From Streptomyces roseochromogenus subsp. oscitans DS 12.976 (lineage in GTDB: Bacteria; Actinomycetota; Actinomycetes; Streptomycetales; Streptomycetaceae), in contig NZ_CM002285.1 in NCBI RefSeq assembly GCF_000497445.1, positions 3,210,705 to 3,235,593 on the forward strand: a stretch of 24,889 nucleotides of DNA, written 5' to 3'. The stretch's first letter is position 1, and every line of letters starts with the position of its first letter. Positions 15,515-22,436 of the stretch are shown in pieces. The notes beneath the pieces were generated by a model. It was not told where the DNA came from, did no database searches, and saw nothing but the letters and a program-made list of their open reading frames with translations. The position numbers and the translations under genes are program-made.

Positions 15515-17233
15515 TCACTTCACCGCGACCTGGGAGATGTCCAGCACGCCGGTCCAGTCGCTGATGACGATGTTCTTGACGTCCGAGCCGTACAGACGCT
15601 TGTAGACCGGGTGGAACAGCGGCACGACGAGGGCCTTCTCGCCGATCTTCTCGTCCAGTGCACCCCATCGCTTGGCGGCCGCGTCAAGGTCGGTCAACTT
15701 GTTGATCGCGTCAATCTCGTCATTGACCGACTTGTCATTGAGCAGGCCCGTGTTGAAGTTGGCTCCATCCTTGACGATCTGCCGGCCGTCGAAGATCGGG
15801 GCCAGGAAGGGGCCGCCGGAGGGCCAGTCGGCACCCCAGTGCGCGAGGAAGAAACCGGGCTCGGTCTTCACGCTGTGGATCGTGCCCCGGTAGTCGTTGT
15901 CCTCCAGGCCCTGCAGTTTGACCGTGATGCCGGCCTTCTTGAGCGCGTCCTGGACGGCGGTCGCGATCTCCGGGCTGGTCTCGAAGTCCTTGGCGTTGGA
16001 GTGGGTCAGCGTGATGGTGAGCCCGCTCTTGTAACCGGCCTGGGCGAGCAGCTCCTTGGCCTTGGCCGGGTTGCCGGAGGCGCCGGCCGGGAACGGGTCG
16101 TACGGCGTGTAGCCGAAGGACTTCTGGTGGGGCAGGAAGGTCGTGGCGGGCTCGGCGAGCGCGCTGCCGCCGGCCGCGTTGACCACCGAGGACCGGTCGA
16201 TGGCGTACGCGATCGCCTCCCGCACCTTCGGGTTGTCGAACGGCTTCACGGTCGGGTTGAACGCGAGGTAGTTCGTGTAGCCGAAGTGGCCGGTGCCCAC
16301 GCGCGCGGCGAGTTCCCTGTCCCCGCTGACCTTGGCGAGTTCGGCCGGTCCGAGGTTGGTGTCCGTGGTGACCGCGGCCGCGTCCGCGCCCTGGGACGCC
16401 GACAGCCGCTGGTTGATCACGGAGGAGTCGAGGCCGGAACGGACGTCGACGGTGTCCGGGTACGCCTTGCGCTCGGCGTCGGTGGCCGCCGACCAGTACG
16501 GGTTGCGCGTGAGGAGCACGTGCTCGCCGTCGTTCTCGTTCTTGACGACCTTGTACGGGCCGGACGAGATCGGGTGCTCCTCGTACTTGGTGCCGTTGTC
16601 CTTGCTCTTGGGCACCGGCGTGAACTGCGTCTGGGTGGCGAGGAACGGGAACTCGCCCTCGGGCTTGTCCAGATGGAAGACGATGGTCCGGGCGTCCGGC
16701 GTCTCGATCGCCGAGAGCCCCTTCTTGTCCTTGTACGGCCCCTGGTAGTCGGCGGCGCCGACCAGCCAGTCACGCAGGTACGGCGCGCCGCCGGACAGCT
16801 CGGGGGCGAAGGAGCGCTCGATGCCGTACTTGATGTCGGCCGAGGTGATCGGCGTGCCGTCCTCGTACTTGAGGCCCTTCTTCAAGGTGTACGTCCATAC
16901 GGTCGCGTCCTTGTTGGGGCGTCCGGTGTCGGTGGCGAGGTCGGGGACGACCTTGGAACCGGCCGCGCCGTTCTCGCGGTTGCGTGTGGTGAGGGTGCGG
17001 AACACCAGCGACGGGACGTTTCCGCCGCCGGAGGTGTAGAGGCGGGCCGGGTCGAAGTCGGTCTGCGGCTGGGAGTTCAGCACCGTCAAGGTGCCGCCCT
17101 TGTGGGGCGTGGAGTCGCCACCGGAGCCCTTGGCATCGTTGTCCTTCGGGCCGCAGGCGGCGGCGCCCGCTGCCACGACGAGGCTGACGGATGCCGCTGC
17201 CACGCGGCGCGCTATGACGGACGGTTGACGCAT
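15515..17233 (-). CDS. ABC transporter substrate-binding lipoprotein, family 5 (peptide/oligopeptide type)
   Basis: This 572-residue extracytoplasmic solute-binding protein has a signal peptide ending in AAAC, so Cys27 is the lipidated residue. The mature protein begins with a Gly/Ser/Asp-rich tether and then GGTLTVLNSQPQTDFDP, the usual family-5 start. YTLKKGLKYEDGTPITSADI and the later NPAKAKELLAQAGYKSG are further family markers. Ligands of the family are peptides, nickel chelates or other small molecules; nothing here fixes the ligand. Start ATG 17233 has AGAGG about eleven bases upstream. It is the first structural gene after a roughly 300-base leader containing a promoter, a Cys-containing small ORF and an intrinsic terminator, so expression probably responds to an amino-acid signal. 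Confidence 0.95.
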   Translation of the reverse strand: MRQPSVIARRVAAASVSLVVAAGAAACGPKDNDAKGSGGDSTPHKGGTLTVLNSQPQTDFDPARLYTSGGGNVPSLVFRTLTTRNRENGAAGSKVVPDLATDTGRPNKDATVWTYTLKKGLKYEDGTPITSADIKYGIERSFAPELSGGAPYLRDWLVGAADYQGPYKDKKGLSAIETPDARTIVFHLDKPEGEFPFLATQTQFTPVPKSKDNGTKYEEHPISSGPYKVVKNENDGEHVLLTRNPYWSAATDAERKAYPDTVDVRSGLDSSVINQRLSASQGADAAAVTTDTNLGPAELAKVSGDRELAARVGTGHFGYTNYLAFNPTVKPFDNPKVREAIAYAIDRSSVVNAAGGSALAEPATTFLPHQKSFGYTPYDPFPAGASGNPAKAKELLAQAGYKSGLTITLTHSNAKDFETSPEIATAVQDALKKAGITVKLQGLEDNDYRGTIHSVKTEPGFFLAHWGADWPSGGPFLAPIFDGRQIVKDGANFNTGLLNDKSVNDEIDAINKLTDLDAAAKRWGALDEKIGEKALVVPLFHPVYKRLYGSDVKNIVISDWTGVLDISQVAVK

Positions 17234-17254
17234 CGGAATGACGACCTCTCGGGG

Positions 17255-17286
17255 AAATGATCGGGAAAATGATCGGGGCCCTGATC
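17255..17286. repeat. Three TGATC motifs phased at 12 bp
   Basis: AAATGATCGGG occurs at 17255-17265 and again at 17267-17277. A third TGATC follows at 17282, giving TGATC at 17258, 17270 and 17282, exactly 12 bp apart. They lie 22-53 bases upstream of the binding-protein start codon, in the transcribed leader. They could be a regulator site or an RNA element. Confidence 0.5.
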
Positions 17287-17367
17287 AAGGGCTTCTCGAA
17301 AAGTGAGACATGCGGACGAGGAATGAGACGACTGCGAGCAGACGTCGGCCCCGGCGCCGGGTCGCCG

Positions 17368-17393
17368 AAAAATCCGTGACCACGGGTCACGGA
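17368..17393 (-). terminator. Intrinsic terminator/attenuator in the ABC operon leader
   Basis: On the minus strand TCCGTGACC (17393-17385) pairs perfectly with GGTCACGGA (17381-17373) around a CGT loop and is followed at once by TTTTT (17372-17368). This is a rare textbook U-tract terminator for such GC-rich DNA. It lies between the small Cys ORF (stop at 17439) and the binding-protein gene (start 17233), the position expected of an attenuator rather than an operon-end terminator. Confidence 0.85.
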
Positions 17394-17438
17394 CGGAGAA
17401 GAAAGAAAGGTCGCGACGCGAACGCCGGGGAGGCGGCG

Positions 17439-17534
17439 TCAGCGACAGTGGATGTCGGATACGCAGAGCGCGGTCACGCCGATGAGCGCCAGCTCGATGG
17501 CTGCGCTCTCACGGACGGCATGACTAGACCACAT
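17439..17534 (-). CDS. Putative Cys-containing leader peptide (uORF) of the ABC operon
   Basis: This 31-codon frame starts at ATG 17534 (MWSSHAVRES...) and ends ...GVTALCVSDIHCR, with Cys codons at 24 and 30 just before the stop. The promoter's -10 box (17547-17542) ends seven bases before the ATG, so the transcript probably begins at or next to the start codon and is translated without a leader, a known actinobacterial mode. A 6-bp hairpin (ACGCCG 17422-17427, CGGCGT 17434-17439) forms at its stop, and the intrinsic terminator lies 46 bases further on. I infer that ribosome behaviour at the Cys (or adjacent His/Ile) codons decides whether transcription reaches the importer genes. Codon use is streptomycete-like. 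The peptide itself probably has no other function. Confidence 0.7.
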   Translation of the reverse strand: MWSSHAVRESAAIELALIGVTALCVSDIHCR

Positions 17535-17541
17535 GCGCAGA

Positions 17542-17570
17542 AATATGAACGAACATACGCCTCATGTCAA
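17542..17570 (-). promoter_or_regulatory. Sigma70-type promoter of the ABC operon
   Basis: On the minus strand a perfect -35 TTGACA (17570-17565) is separated by 17 bases from a -10-like CATATT (17547-17542). Transcription would begin near 17535, one base before the leader ORF's ATG. This is the clearest promoter in the window. It lies 20 bases past the stop of the DUF3152 gene, making the importer a separate transcription unit. Confidence 0.75.
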
Positions 17571-17590
17571 TGTGACGTAAGCGGCGCCCG

Positions 17591-19189
17591 TCAACTCCTG
17601 GGATACGGCCAGGGGTTGGGCAGACAGTGGATTCCGTCATGGTCGAGGAACTTGGTCTGCTGCTGCATGACGGGAGCGAGTTCGCCGCTCTTCTGGCAGC
17701 TCACATGGCCGTACCCGAGCCGGTGGCCGACCTCATGGTTGATCAACATCTGCCGGTAGGGATGGATTTTGTCCCCGTATGTCTTGCTGCCCTGGGCCCA
17801 CCTGTATGCATTGATCATCACTCGTTCGGTGGAGGCGGAGTCGCAGGAGACGTTGTCCTCCGTGGTGTCCAGCCCGGACTTGGCGCACCACTGGGCGGTC
17901 GTACCGGGGCTGGCCAGGGTGATCACGAAGTCTGGCTTGCCGGAGGAGATCCGCTCGAAGGTACGGGCGCCGCCGTGGGCCCAACTGCGGTCGTCGTTCA
18001 GGGTCTTCTGCACGGCCTCGGCGAACAGCTCACCGTCCAGGCCCATGCCCTGCTCGACGTCCACGCGATAGGTGTACTTCCGCCCGGTGCCGGGCGCCTT
18101 GGCGAAACCGGGCACCGCTTCGAACTTCCCCGAGCCCTTCAGCGTGGCGCTGAGCGGGTACGTCCGGTCCATCTTCTGCTCGTACGACAGCGTGACCGTG
18201 CCGGGTGAGGAGGACGGGGTCTGGCCGGCTTCGGGGCGCGCGTCACCGGCCTGGCCGGACGCGGACCGCGACTGCGTGCCGCCGTCGTCCTGCGACTTGG
18301 CCACCTGTCCGGCGACGATCACCGCGAGCACGGTGGTGACGGCGGCCGCGGCGATACCGGTGAGGGTCCGGCCGCGAAGCGCTCCCTGGGAGGTGGCTCC
18401 GTCGTCGCGCGACGGCGAGTGCGCCGTGGTTGCTCGCGCAGCTCCCCGCGCCCCTTCCGGGGCGCCTGCCTCCGGCGCGTCGGCCGGGTACTCCTCGGCT
18501 GGGCGAGGCTCGCCCTTGCGGGGTGCGAAGACGTCGATGTCCTCGTCCGTCCCAGCCGTGCCACCGCGCCCGCCGGCGCGCCCGTCGGCGAAGGCGTCGA
18601 GGAACTCCTGCCGAGGCCCGGCTCCCGGCCCTGCACCCGGCCCCGCCGGCCGCTGACGCGGAAGTACGACACCGGGCCCGGCCGCCCCCGCGAACTCACC
18701 CCAGCCACCACCGGCTTCCCGCTGCTCGGGGTGCCCACCACGGGCGGCAGCACCCTCATGAAAACGCGGCACACCGTGCCCGGGGGTGCCGTCGGGAAGC
18801 CTCGGGACACCCTGCGCGGGGGTCCCGTCGGGGAATCGGGGCACACCGTGCGCCGGAGTCCCATCGGGAAGCCTCGGAACACCATCGGCCGGCGTGCCGT
18901 CAGCGAAACGCGGCACACCATGAACCGGAGTCCCATCGGGAAATCCAGGCACGCCATGGGCCGGCGTGCCGCCCATCGGCGCCTGTCGCTGGCCCGGCAG
19001 CAGCGGCTGTCCGCCTCGCGCCGCGGCGGCACCGTACGGCCCTTCCCCATACGGCGTCCCGGATGCGCCCCCTTGCTCCGGAACGTTCCTGCGGGCGCTC
19101 GGGCGGGTGCCCTGCTGGGGTGTGCGGTTGGCGGTTATGTCCGCGGAGTCGTCCTTGGGGGACGGGCCCCGCCGGCTGTGGCGTCCCAC
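17591..19189 (-). CDS. DUF3152 membrane-anchored protein with metzincin-type zinc motif
   Basis: This 532-residue protein starts at GTG 19189, giving MGRHSRRG, a common start for streptomycete envelope proteins. GGGAGCTGAGG lies upstream and the hydrolase stop is only seven bases away. The open frame reaches GTG 19228, but that would overlap the hydrolase. Residues 74-145 hold six 12-residue repeats of the type GTPAHGVPRFPD. A single membrane helix lies at about 276-296, so the C-terminal DUF3152 domain (about 335-532) faces outside. It contains HEVGHRLGYGH (485-495), an exact HExxHxxGxxH, with a possible Met-turn at APVM (Met508), so zinc peptidase activity is likely although, to my knowledge, untested for this family. 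Four Cys in the domain may form disulfides. The mycobacterial counterpart (Rv3207c) also lies beside moeZ- and tetR-type genes. Confidence 0.93.
   Translation of the reverse strand: MGRHSRRGPSPKDDSADITANRTPQQGTRPSARRNVPEQGGASGTPYGEGPYGAAAARGGQPLLPGQRQAPMGGTPAHGVPGFPDGTPVHGVPRFADGTPADGVPRLPDGTPAHGVPRFPDGTPAQGVPRLPDGTPGHGVPRFHEGAAARGGHPEQREAGGGWGEFAGAAGPGVVLPRQRPAGPGAGPGAGPRQEFLDAFADGRAGGRGGTAGTDEDIDVFAPRKGEPRPAEEYPADAPEAGAPEGARGAARATTAHSPSRDDGATSQGALRGRTLTGIAAAAVTTVLAVIVAGQVAKSQDDGGTQSRSASGQAGDARPEAGQTPSSSPGTVTLSYEQKMDRTYPLSATLKGSGKFEAVPGFAKAPGTGRKYTYRVDVEQGMGLDGELFAEAVQKTLNDDRSWAHGGARTFERISSGKPDFVITLASPGTTAQWCAKSGLDTTEDNVSCDSASTERVMINAYRWAQGSKTYGDKIHPYRQMLINHEVGHRLGYGHVSCQKSGELAPVMQQQTKFLDHDGIHCLPNPWPYPRS
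18413..18458 (-). repeat. Streptomyces GC-rich repeat element within the DUF3152 coding sequence
   Basis: On the minus strand the sequence beginning AGGGGCGCGGGGAGCTGCGC and continuing GAGCAACCACGGCGCACTCG matches the intergenic copy at 22353-22398 at about 34 of 42 positions. It encodes the Ala/Arg-rich stretch EGARGAARATTAHS (245-258) just before the membrane helix. Confidence 0.65.
18755..18970 (-). repeat. Six 36-bp coding tandem repeats in the DUF3152 gene
   Basis: Six in-frame 36-bp units encode 12-residue repeats (GTPxxGVPRFPD consensus) in the disordered cytosolic part of the DUF3152 protein. Units differ at several bases, so it is an old, still in-frame expansion. They are coding repeats, not a CRISPR array. 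Confidence 0.9.
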
Positions 19190-19196
19190 GCGGGCC

Positions 19197-20210
19197 TCAG
19201 CTCCCCGCGCCCGGGGCGGCGACGCCACTGTCGGCGTCCTCGGCGTCCGTGCTCAACCGCCCGGTGTCCCCGAGGAGTTCACGGAACGCCGTGGCCACCA
19301 CGTCCGGGTACTCCATCATCGCCACGTGCCCGGCGTCCGGCAGGGACAGCAGGCGGAAGTCAGGGAAGGAGCGGGCGGCGCGGCCGGCCATGCGGAAGCC
19401 GACCAGCTGGTCGCGGCCGCCGTAGACGAGCAGGGTCGGCGCGAGCACGCGCTCGGCCTGGCGCCACAGCCCGTGCTGTCCGCCGAGCGTGTACGCGTTG
19501 ACGATCCCGCGCGCGGAGCGGGCCATCGCGTCCCAGAAGTACGGCAGCTGCAGCCGCCGCTCCAGCTCCTCGACCGCGTCCTGGAACGCCTCGGGCGACA
19601 CCCGCGACGGGTCGCCGTAGCAGAGCGCCATCACCCCGCGCACCCGCTGCTCGGCCGTCCACTCCTTGGTGAGCCGGGTGAACAGGGCCGCGACCCCGGG
19701 CACGCCGAGCAGCGCGGTCGGCGCCGCGGTGCGCTGAATGCGCAGCTCCGGCAGGGCGGGCGACACGAGGGTGAGCGTACGGACGAGGTCGGGTCGTACG
19801 GCGGCCACGCGCGTGGTGACCGCGCCGCCGAGTGAGTTGCCGAGCAGGTGGACCGGGCCGCGGCCGGCCGCGTCGAGATAGCGGATCACCGCGCGCGCGT
19901 GCCCGGTGACGGAGTAGTTCCCGTCGTCCGGGGGTGGTGAGTCGCCGAAGCCCGGCAGGTCGAGCGCCTCGCTGTCGACGACGCCGTCCAGCTCGGCCAT
20001 CAGCGTCGACCAGTTCTGCGAGGAACCACCGAGCCCGTGGACGTACAGCGCGGGCGGCAGGCCCTCGCGCGCGGGACGGCGGGAACGGATCGACAGGGTG
20101 ACCCCGGGCAGCCCCACGGACCGCAGCCGCTCGCCCTCACCGACCCGGACGGGCGCCACCTTCGGAAGCACACTGGCGGCCGGCACGGACGGCGACTCGG
20201 TCGAAGACAT
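19197..20210 (-). CDS. Alpha/beta-fold hydrolase
   Basis: This 337-residue cytosolic hydrolase has no signal peptide. The oxyanion strand motif is YVHGLGGSSQNW (56-67), the nucleophile elbow GNSLGG has Ser126, and Asp267 (YGGRDQLV) and His295 (DAGHVAMMEYP) complete the triad. An acyl-ester or C-C bond hydrolase is most likely; the substrate is unknown. The lid region (about 165-225) carries RLTKEWTAEQRVRGVMALCYG. Start ATG 20210 has no Shine-Dalgarno sequence, but a TAACAT -10-like box lies six bases upstream, so the message may be leaderless. Seven bases separate its stop from the DUF3152 start, so both are probably cotranscribed. The upstream region carries the palindrome cluster at 20264-20344. 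Confidence 0.93.
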   Translation of the reverse strand: MSSTESPSVPAASVLPKVAPVRVGEGERLRSVGLPGVTLSIRSRRPAREGLPPALYVHGLGGSSQNWSTLMAELDGVVDSEALDLPGFGDSPPPDDGNYSVTGHARAVIRYLDAAGRGPVHLLGNSLGGAVTTRVAAVRPDLVRTLTLVSPALPELRIQRTAAPTALLGVPGVAALFTRLTKEWTAEQRVRGVMALCYGDPSRVSPEAFQDAVEELERRLQLPYFWDAMARSARGIVNAYTLGGQHGLWRQAERVLAPTLLVYGGRDQLVGFRMAGRAARSFPDFRLLSLPDAGHVAMMEYPDVVATAFRELLGDTGRLSTDAEDADSGVAAPGAGS

Positions 20211-20216
20211 GCGCCA

Positions 20217-20222
20217 ATGTTA
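20217..20222 (-). promoter_or_regulatory. Candidate -10 box of a leaderless hydrolase transcript
   Basis: TAACAT on the minus strand lies six bases before the hydrolase ATG and fits the TANNNT pattern of actinobacterial -10 boxes. No good -35 is seen and no ribosome site precedes the ATG. Confidence 0.4.
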
Positions 20223-20317
20223 CGAGGTGATCACGCCGAGGTTCGTGTGTTCGCGGTCACAGAGTGAACCGGGAGTGACAGGTGAACCGGACGACTGCGA
20301 GCGGAACGTACGTGATC

Positions 20318-20344
20318 GGTGAACACCGGTGTTCACCGGTGAAC
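20318..20344. promoter_or_regulatory. Overlapping palindromes (candidate operator) between divergent genes
   Basis: GGTGAACACCGGTGTTCACC (20318-20337) is a perfect 20-bp palindrome. It overlaps a second perfect palindrome, GTTCACCGGTGAAC (20331-20344). Further GTGAACCGG half-sites occur at 20264 and 20282, exactly 18 bp apart. The cluster lies in the 255-base gap between the divergent hydrolase and small acidic protein genes. It looks like a multi-dimer binding site, possibly for the TetR protein encoded about 500 bases downstream. Confidence 0.7.
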
Positions 20345-20465
20345 AAGGGCAGCGAACGGACGAGACGGCATGGCGTACGGGAGGGGTGTCTCATAGGCTC
20401 ATACCGAGGGCACCCGCATGTGGCCCCTGCTGTTTCCAGGGACGTTCGTAGGAAGGGAGCCCACC

Positions 20466-20690
20466 ATGGCCTATGACCCCACAGAGCCCGACGCGGCCGA
20501 GGAGGACCTGGAGACCGACCAGGCCGAGAGCGACGTCGAGGCACCCGAGGCGGACGCCGCCGAGCAGCACACCGACCTCTCACCGGAGCATGACGACCCG
20601 CTGACGGGTGTGGACCAGGACCGTGCGAACGTGGCCGATCTGGTCGAACAGGCGCGTGTCGTCTCACTCGACGAGGACGACTACCGCTGA
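20466..20690 (+). CDS. Small, highly acidic protein of unknown function
   Basis: This 74-residue protein starts at ATG 20466 with AGGAAGGGAG upstream. An in-frame GTG at 20418 is open but has no comparable site. Almost half of the first 45 residues are Asp or Glu, so this part is disordered. The end (DRANVADLVEQARVVSLDEDDYR minus its ends, roughly 53-74) looks like a short amphipathic helix followed by an acidic tail and is the most likely conserved part. I recognise no family. It stands first on the + strand after the palindrome cluster and precedes the tetR gene by 157 bases. Confidence 0.75.
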   Translation: MAYDPTEPDAAEEDLETDQAESDVEAPEADAAEQHTDLSPEHDDPLTGVDQDRANVADLVEQARVVSLDEDDYR

Positions 20691-20847
20691 CCCCGACGCG
20701 GTCCCGCGGCCGTACCCGGAGCCCGGTGCCGCTTTCGCCACCGTCCGGTACGTGAAATTCTGCGCTCGCACCGCGCACACCACGGTTACCGAAAAGTACG
20801 ATGGCCGCGCGGCTGACACCGCGAAATGGACGACTTTGGGAGGCGGC

Positions 20848-21489
20848 GTGACAGCCATCGAGCAAACTGAGGCGGCCCGCCCGCGTGGCACCCGTCTGCC
20901 GCGCCGAGCCCGACGGAACCAGCTCCTGGGCGCGGCCCAGGAGGTTTTCGTCGCGCAGGGCTATCACGCCGCGGCGATGGACGACATCGCCGAGCGGGCC
21001 GGCGTGAGCAAGCCGGTGCTCTACCAGCACTTCCCCGGCAAGCTCGACCTGTATCTGGCCCTGCTGGACCAGCACTGCGAGTCGCTGATCCAGTCCGTGC
21101 GGAGCGCGCTGGCCTCGACGACCGACAACAAGCAGCGCGTCCGGGCCACGATGGACGCCTATTTCGCGTACGTCGAGGACGACGGCGGCGCCTTCCGGCT
21201 GGTCTTCGAGTCGGACCTGACGAACGAGCCCGCGGTCCGCGAGCGCGTCGACAAGGTCACGAACGACTGCGCCGAGGCGATCTGCGAGGTCATCGCCGAG
21301 GACACCGGCCTGTCGCGCGCGGAGTCGATGCTGCTCGCCTCAGGCCTCGGCGGTCTCGCCCAGGTGGTGGCCCGCTCCTGGCTGCACAGCGACCGCAGCG
21401 TGCCGCGCGACCAGGCGGTGCAGCTGCTGACCTCGCTGGCCTGGCGGGGGATCGCCGGCTTCCCGCTGCACGGCACCGAACACCACTGA
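20848..21489 (+). CDS. TetR-family transcriptional regulator
   Basis: This 213-residue regulator starts at GTG 20848 with GGGAGG four bases upstream. The open frame extends further 5' through the previous gene but without a start of similar quality. The N-terminal DNA-binding domain has the helix-turn-helix at about 41-65 (AAMDDIAERAGVSKPVLYQHF). The C-terminal ligand domain is standard length and includes a region (YVEDDGGAFRLVFESDLTNEP) like actinobacterial regulators of the Rv3208 type. The family usually represses neighbouring genes and releases DNA on binding a small ligand. The nearest good palindrome is at 20318-20344. It is followed by the DUF3107 gene, as in mycobacteria. Confidence 0.94.
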   Translation: MTAIEQTEAARPRGTRLPRRARRNQLLGAAQEVFVAQGYHAAAMDDIAERAGVSKPVLYQHFPGKLDLYLALLDQHCESLIQSVRSALASTTDNKQRVRATMDAYFAYVEDDGGAFRLVFESDLTNEPAVRERVDKVTNDCAEAICEVIAEDTGLSRAESMLLASGLGGLAQVVARSWLHSDRSVPRDQAVQLLTSLAWRGIAGFPLHGTEHH

Positions 21490-21633
21490 GCACCGCAGAC
21501 GGCCGTTTGTTCCCGCACGCTGTTCGCTGACGGCGTTCCGGCCCGCAGCGTGTACGTCCCCTCACCGGACTAATGTGTGCTGGGTACGGCGCGGAAGATC
21601 GCGCACATCACTGACCGTCGGAGGGACAAAGCC

Positions 21634-21861
21634 GTGGAGGTCAAGATCGGCGTGCAGCACGCGCCGCGCGAGATCGTTCTGGAGAGCGGTCAGAGCGTCG
21701 AGGAGGTCGAGCGCCTGGTGTCCGAGGCGCTGACCGGCAAGACGCGGCTGCTGAGCCTCGAGGACGAGAAGGGCCGCAAGGTCCTGGTGCCGACCGACCG
21801 CCTGGCGTACGTGGAGATCGGCGAACCGACCGTGCGCAAGGTGGGGTTCGGCGCGCTGTAG
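21634..21861 (+). CDS. DUF3107 family small protein
   Basis: This 75-residue protein starts at GTG 21634 (MEVKIGVQHAPREIVLESGQ), with GGAGGGA eight bases upstream. The frame continues 19 codons further 5', but without a start signal. It matches DUF3107, a conserved actinobacterial family (mycobacterial counterpart Rv3208A/TB9.4) of small alpha/beta proteins with no established biochemical role. The ending DRLAYVEIGEPTVRKVGFG is typical. It lies between the tetR gene and a strong terminator. A candidate -10 box TAATGT (21571-21576) suggests its own promoter. Confidence 0.93.
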   Translation: MEVKIGVQHAPREIVLESGQSVEEVERLVSEALTGKTRLLSLEDEKGRKVLVPTDRLAYVEIGEPTVRKVGFGAL

Positions 21862-21874
21862 GCCGACGGAGCGA

Positions 21875-21909
21875 AAAGGGCCCGGTGGCTGTGTGCCACC
21901 GGGCCCTTT
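21875..21909. terminator. Strong bidirectional terminator after the DUF3107 gene
   Basis: AAAGGGCCCGGTGGC (21875-21889) pairs perfectly with GCCACCGGGCCCTTT (21895-21909) around a five-base loop, starting 13 bases after the DUF3107 stop. The 15-bp stem with A and T flanks can work in both directions. Confidence 0.92.
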
Positions 21910-22067
21910 CGTTCGGGGTGTGACCACAGCCTTCCGTAGGCTTCCGCACGGACTGTGCACACAGTTGGAGCACAACTCCTCCACAGCGGAGGGTTGCACT
22001 CCGCAGGTCACGGGTATGACGGGCTACGACCGTATCTGGCCAGACCGGCCGTGGGAGGGACCCCGAC

Positions 22068-22337
22068 ATGATCCTGGAAGCACTCGGATCCGCAGTGCTC
22101 GGTCTGATCCTCGCCGGGGCGGCGGCGTACCGCCTGTCGCACCGGCTTCCGGCCCGCCCGCTGGTCCTCTCGACAGGCGTGGCCGGCGCCCTCTTCGGCG
22201 ACTTCGTCACCCACACCGCCCTCGGCCCCGGCGCCGCCTGGCTGAGCCTCGTGGGCGCCGCGATCATCTCGGCAGCGTCCCTGTCCCTCCTCCTGCGCCC
22301 GTCGGCGGGCCTGCGCCGACGATCAGCGACGGCGTAG
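22068..22337 (+). CDS. Small integral membrane protein
   Basis: This 89-residue protein starts at ATG 22068 with GGGAGGG nine bases upstream. Three hydrophobic helices are visible (about 3-20, 31-52 with GVAGALFGDFVTHTALG, and 56-77), separated by short basic loops, and the tail is Arg-rich. The segment RLPARPLVLSTGVAGALFG looks like a conserved streptomycete small membrane protein; no function is known to me. It has its own space between the DUF3107 terminator and the repeat at 22353, with the next gene convergent. Confidence 0.8.
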   Translation: MILEALGSAVLGLILAGAAAYRLSHRLPARPLVLSTGVAGALFGDFVTHTALGPGAAWLSLVGAAIISAASLSLLLRPSAGLRRRSATA

Positions 22338-22352
22338 GCGCAGCCGAGCCGT

Positions 22353-22398
22353 CAGGGGCGCGGGGAACTGCGCGACCAGCCCCCACGCACCCGCAGCC
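22353..22398 (+). repeat. Streptomyces intergenic GC-rich repeat element
   Basis: The sequence beginning CAGGGGCGCGGGGAACTGCG and continuing CGACCAGCCCCCACGCACCCGCAG is a form of a short repeat I recognise from many streptomycete intergenic regions. It lies between convergent genes, where such copies are common. A second diverged copy is inside the DUF3152 gene (18413-18458). Confidence 0.75.
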
Positions 22399-22436
22399 GC
22401 GAGACAACGGCACCCACCCCCAGAGCCCACCCGCTC

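Noticed and set aside
18755..18970. CRISPR-like regular repeats
   Set aside because: The six 36-bp units are contiguous without spacers and in frame within the DUF3152 gene.
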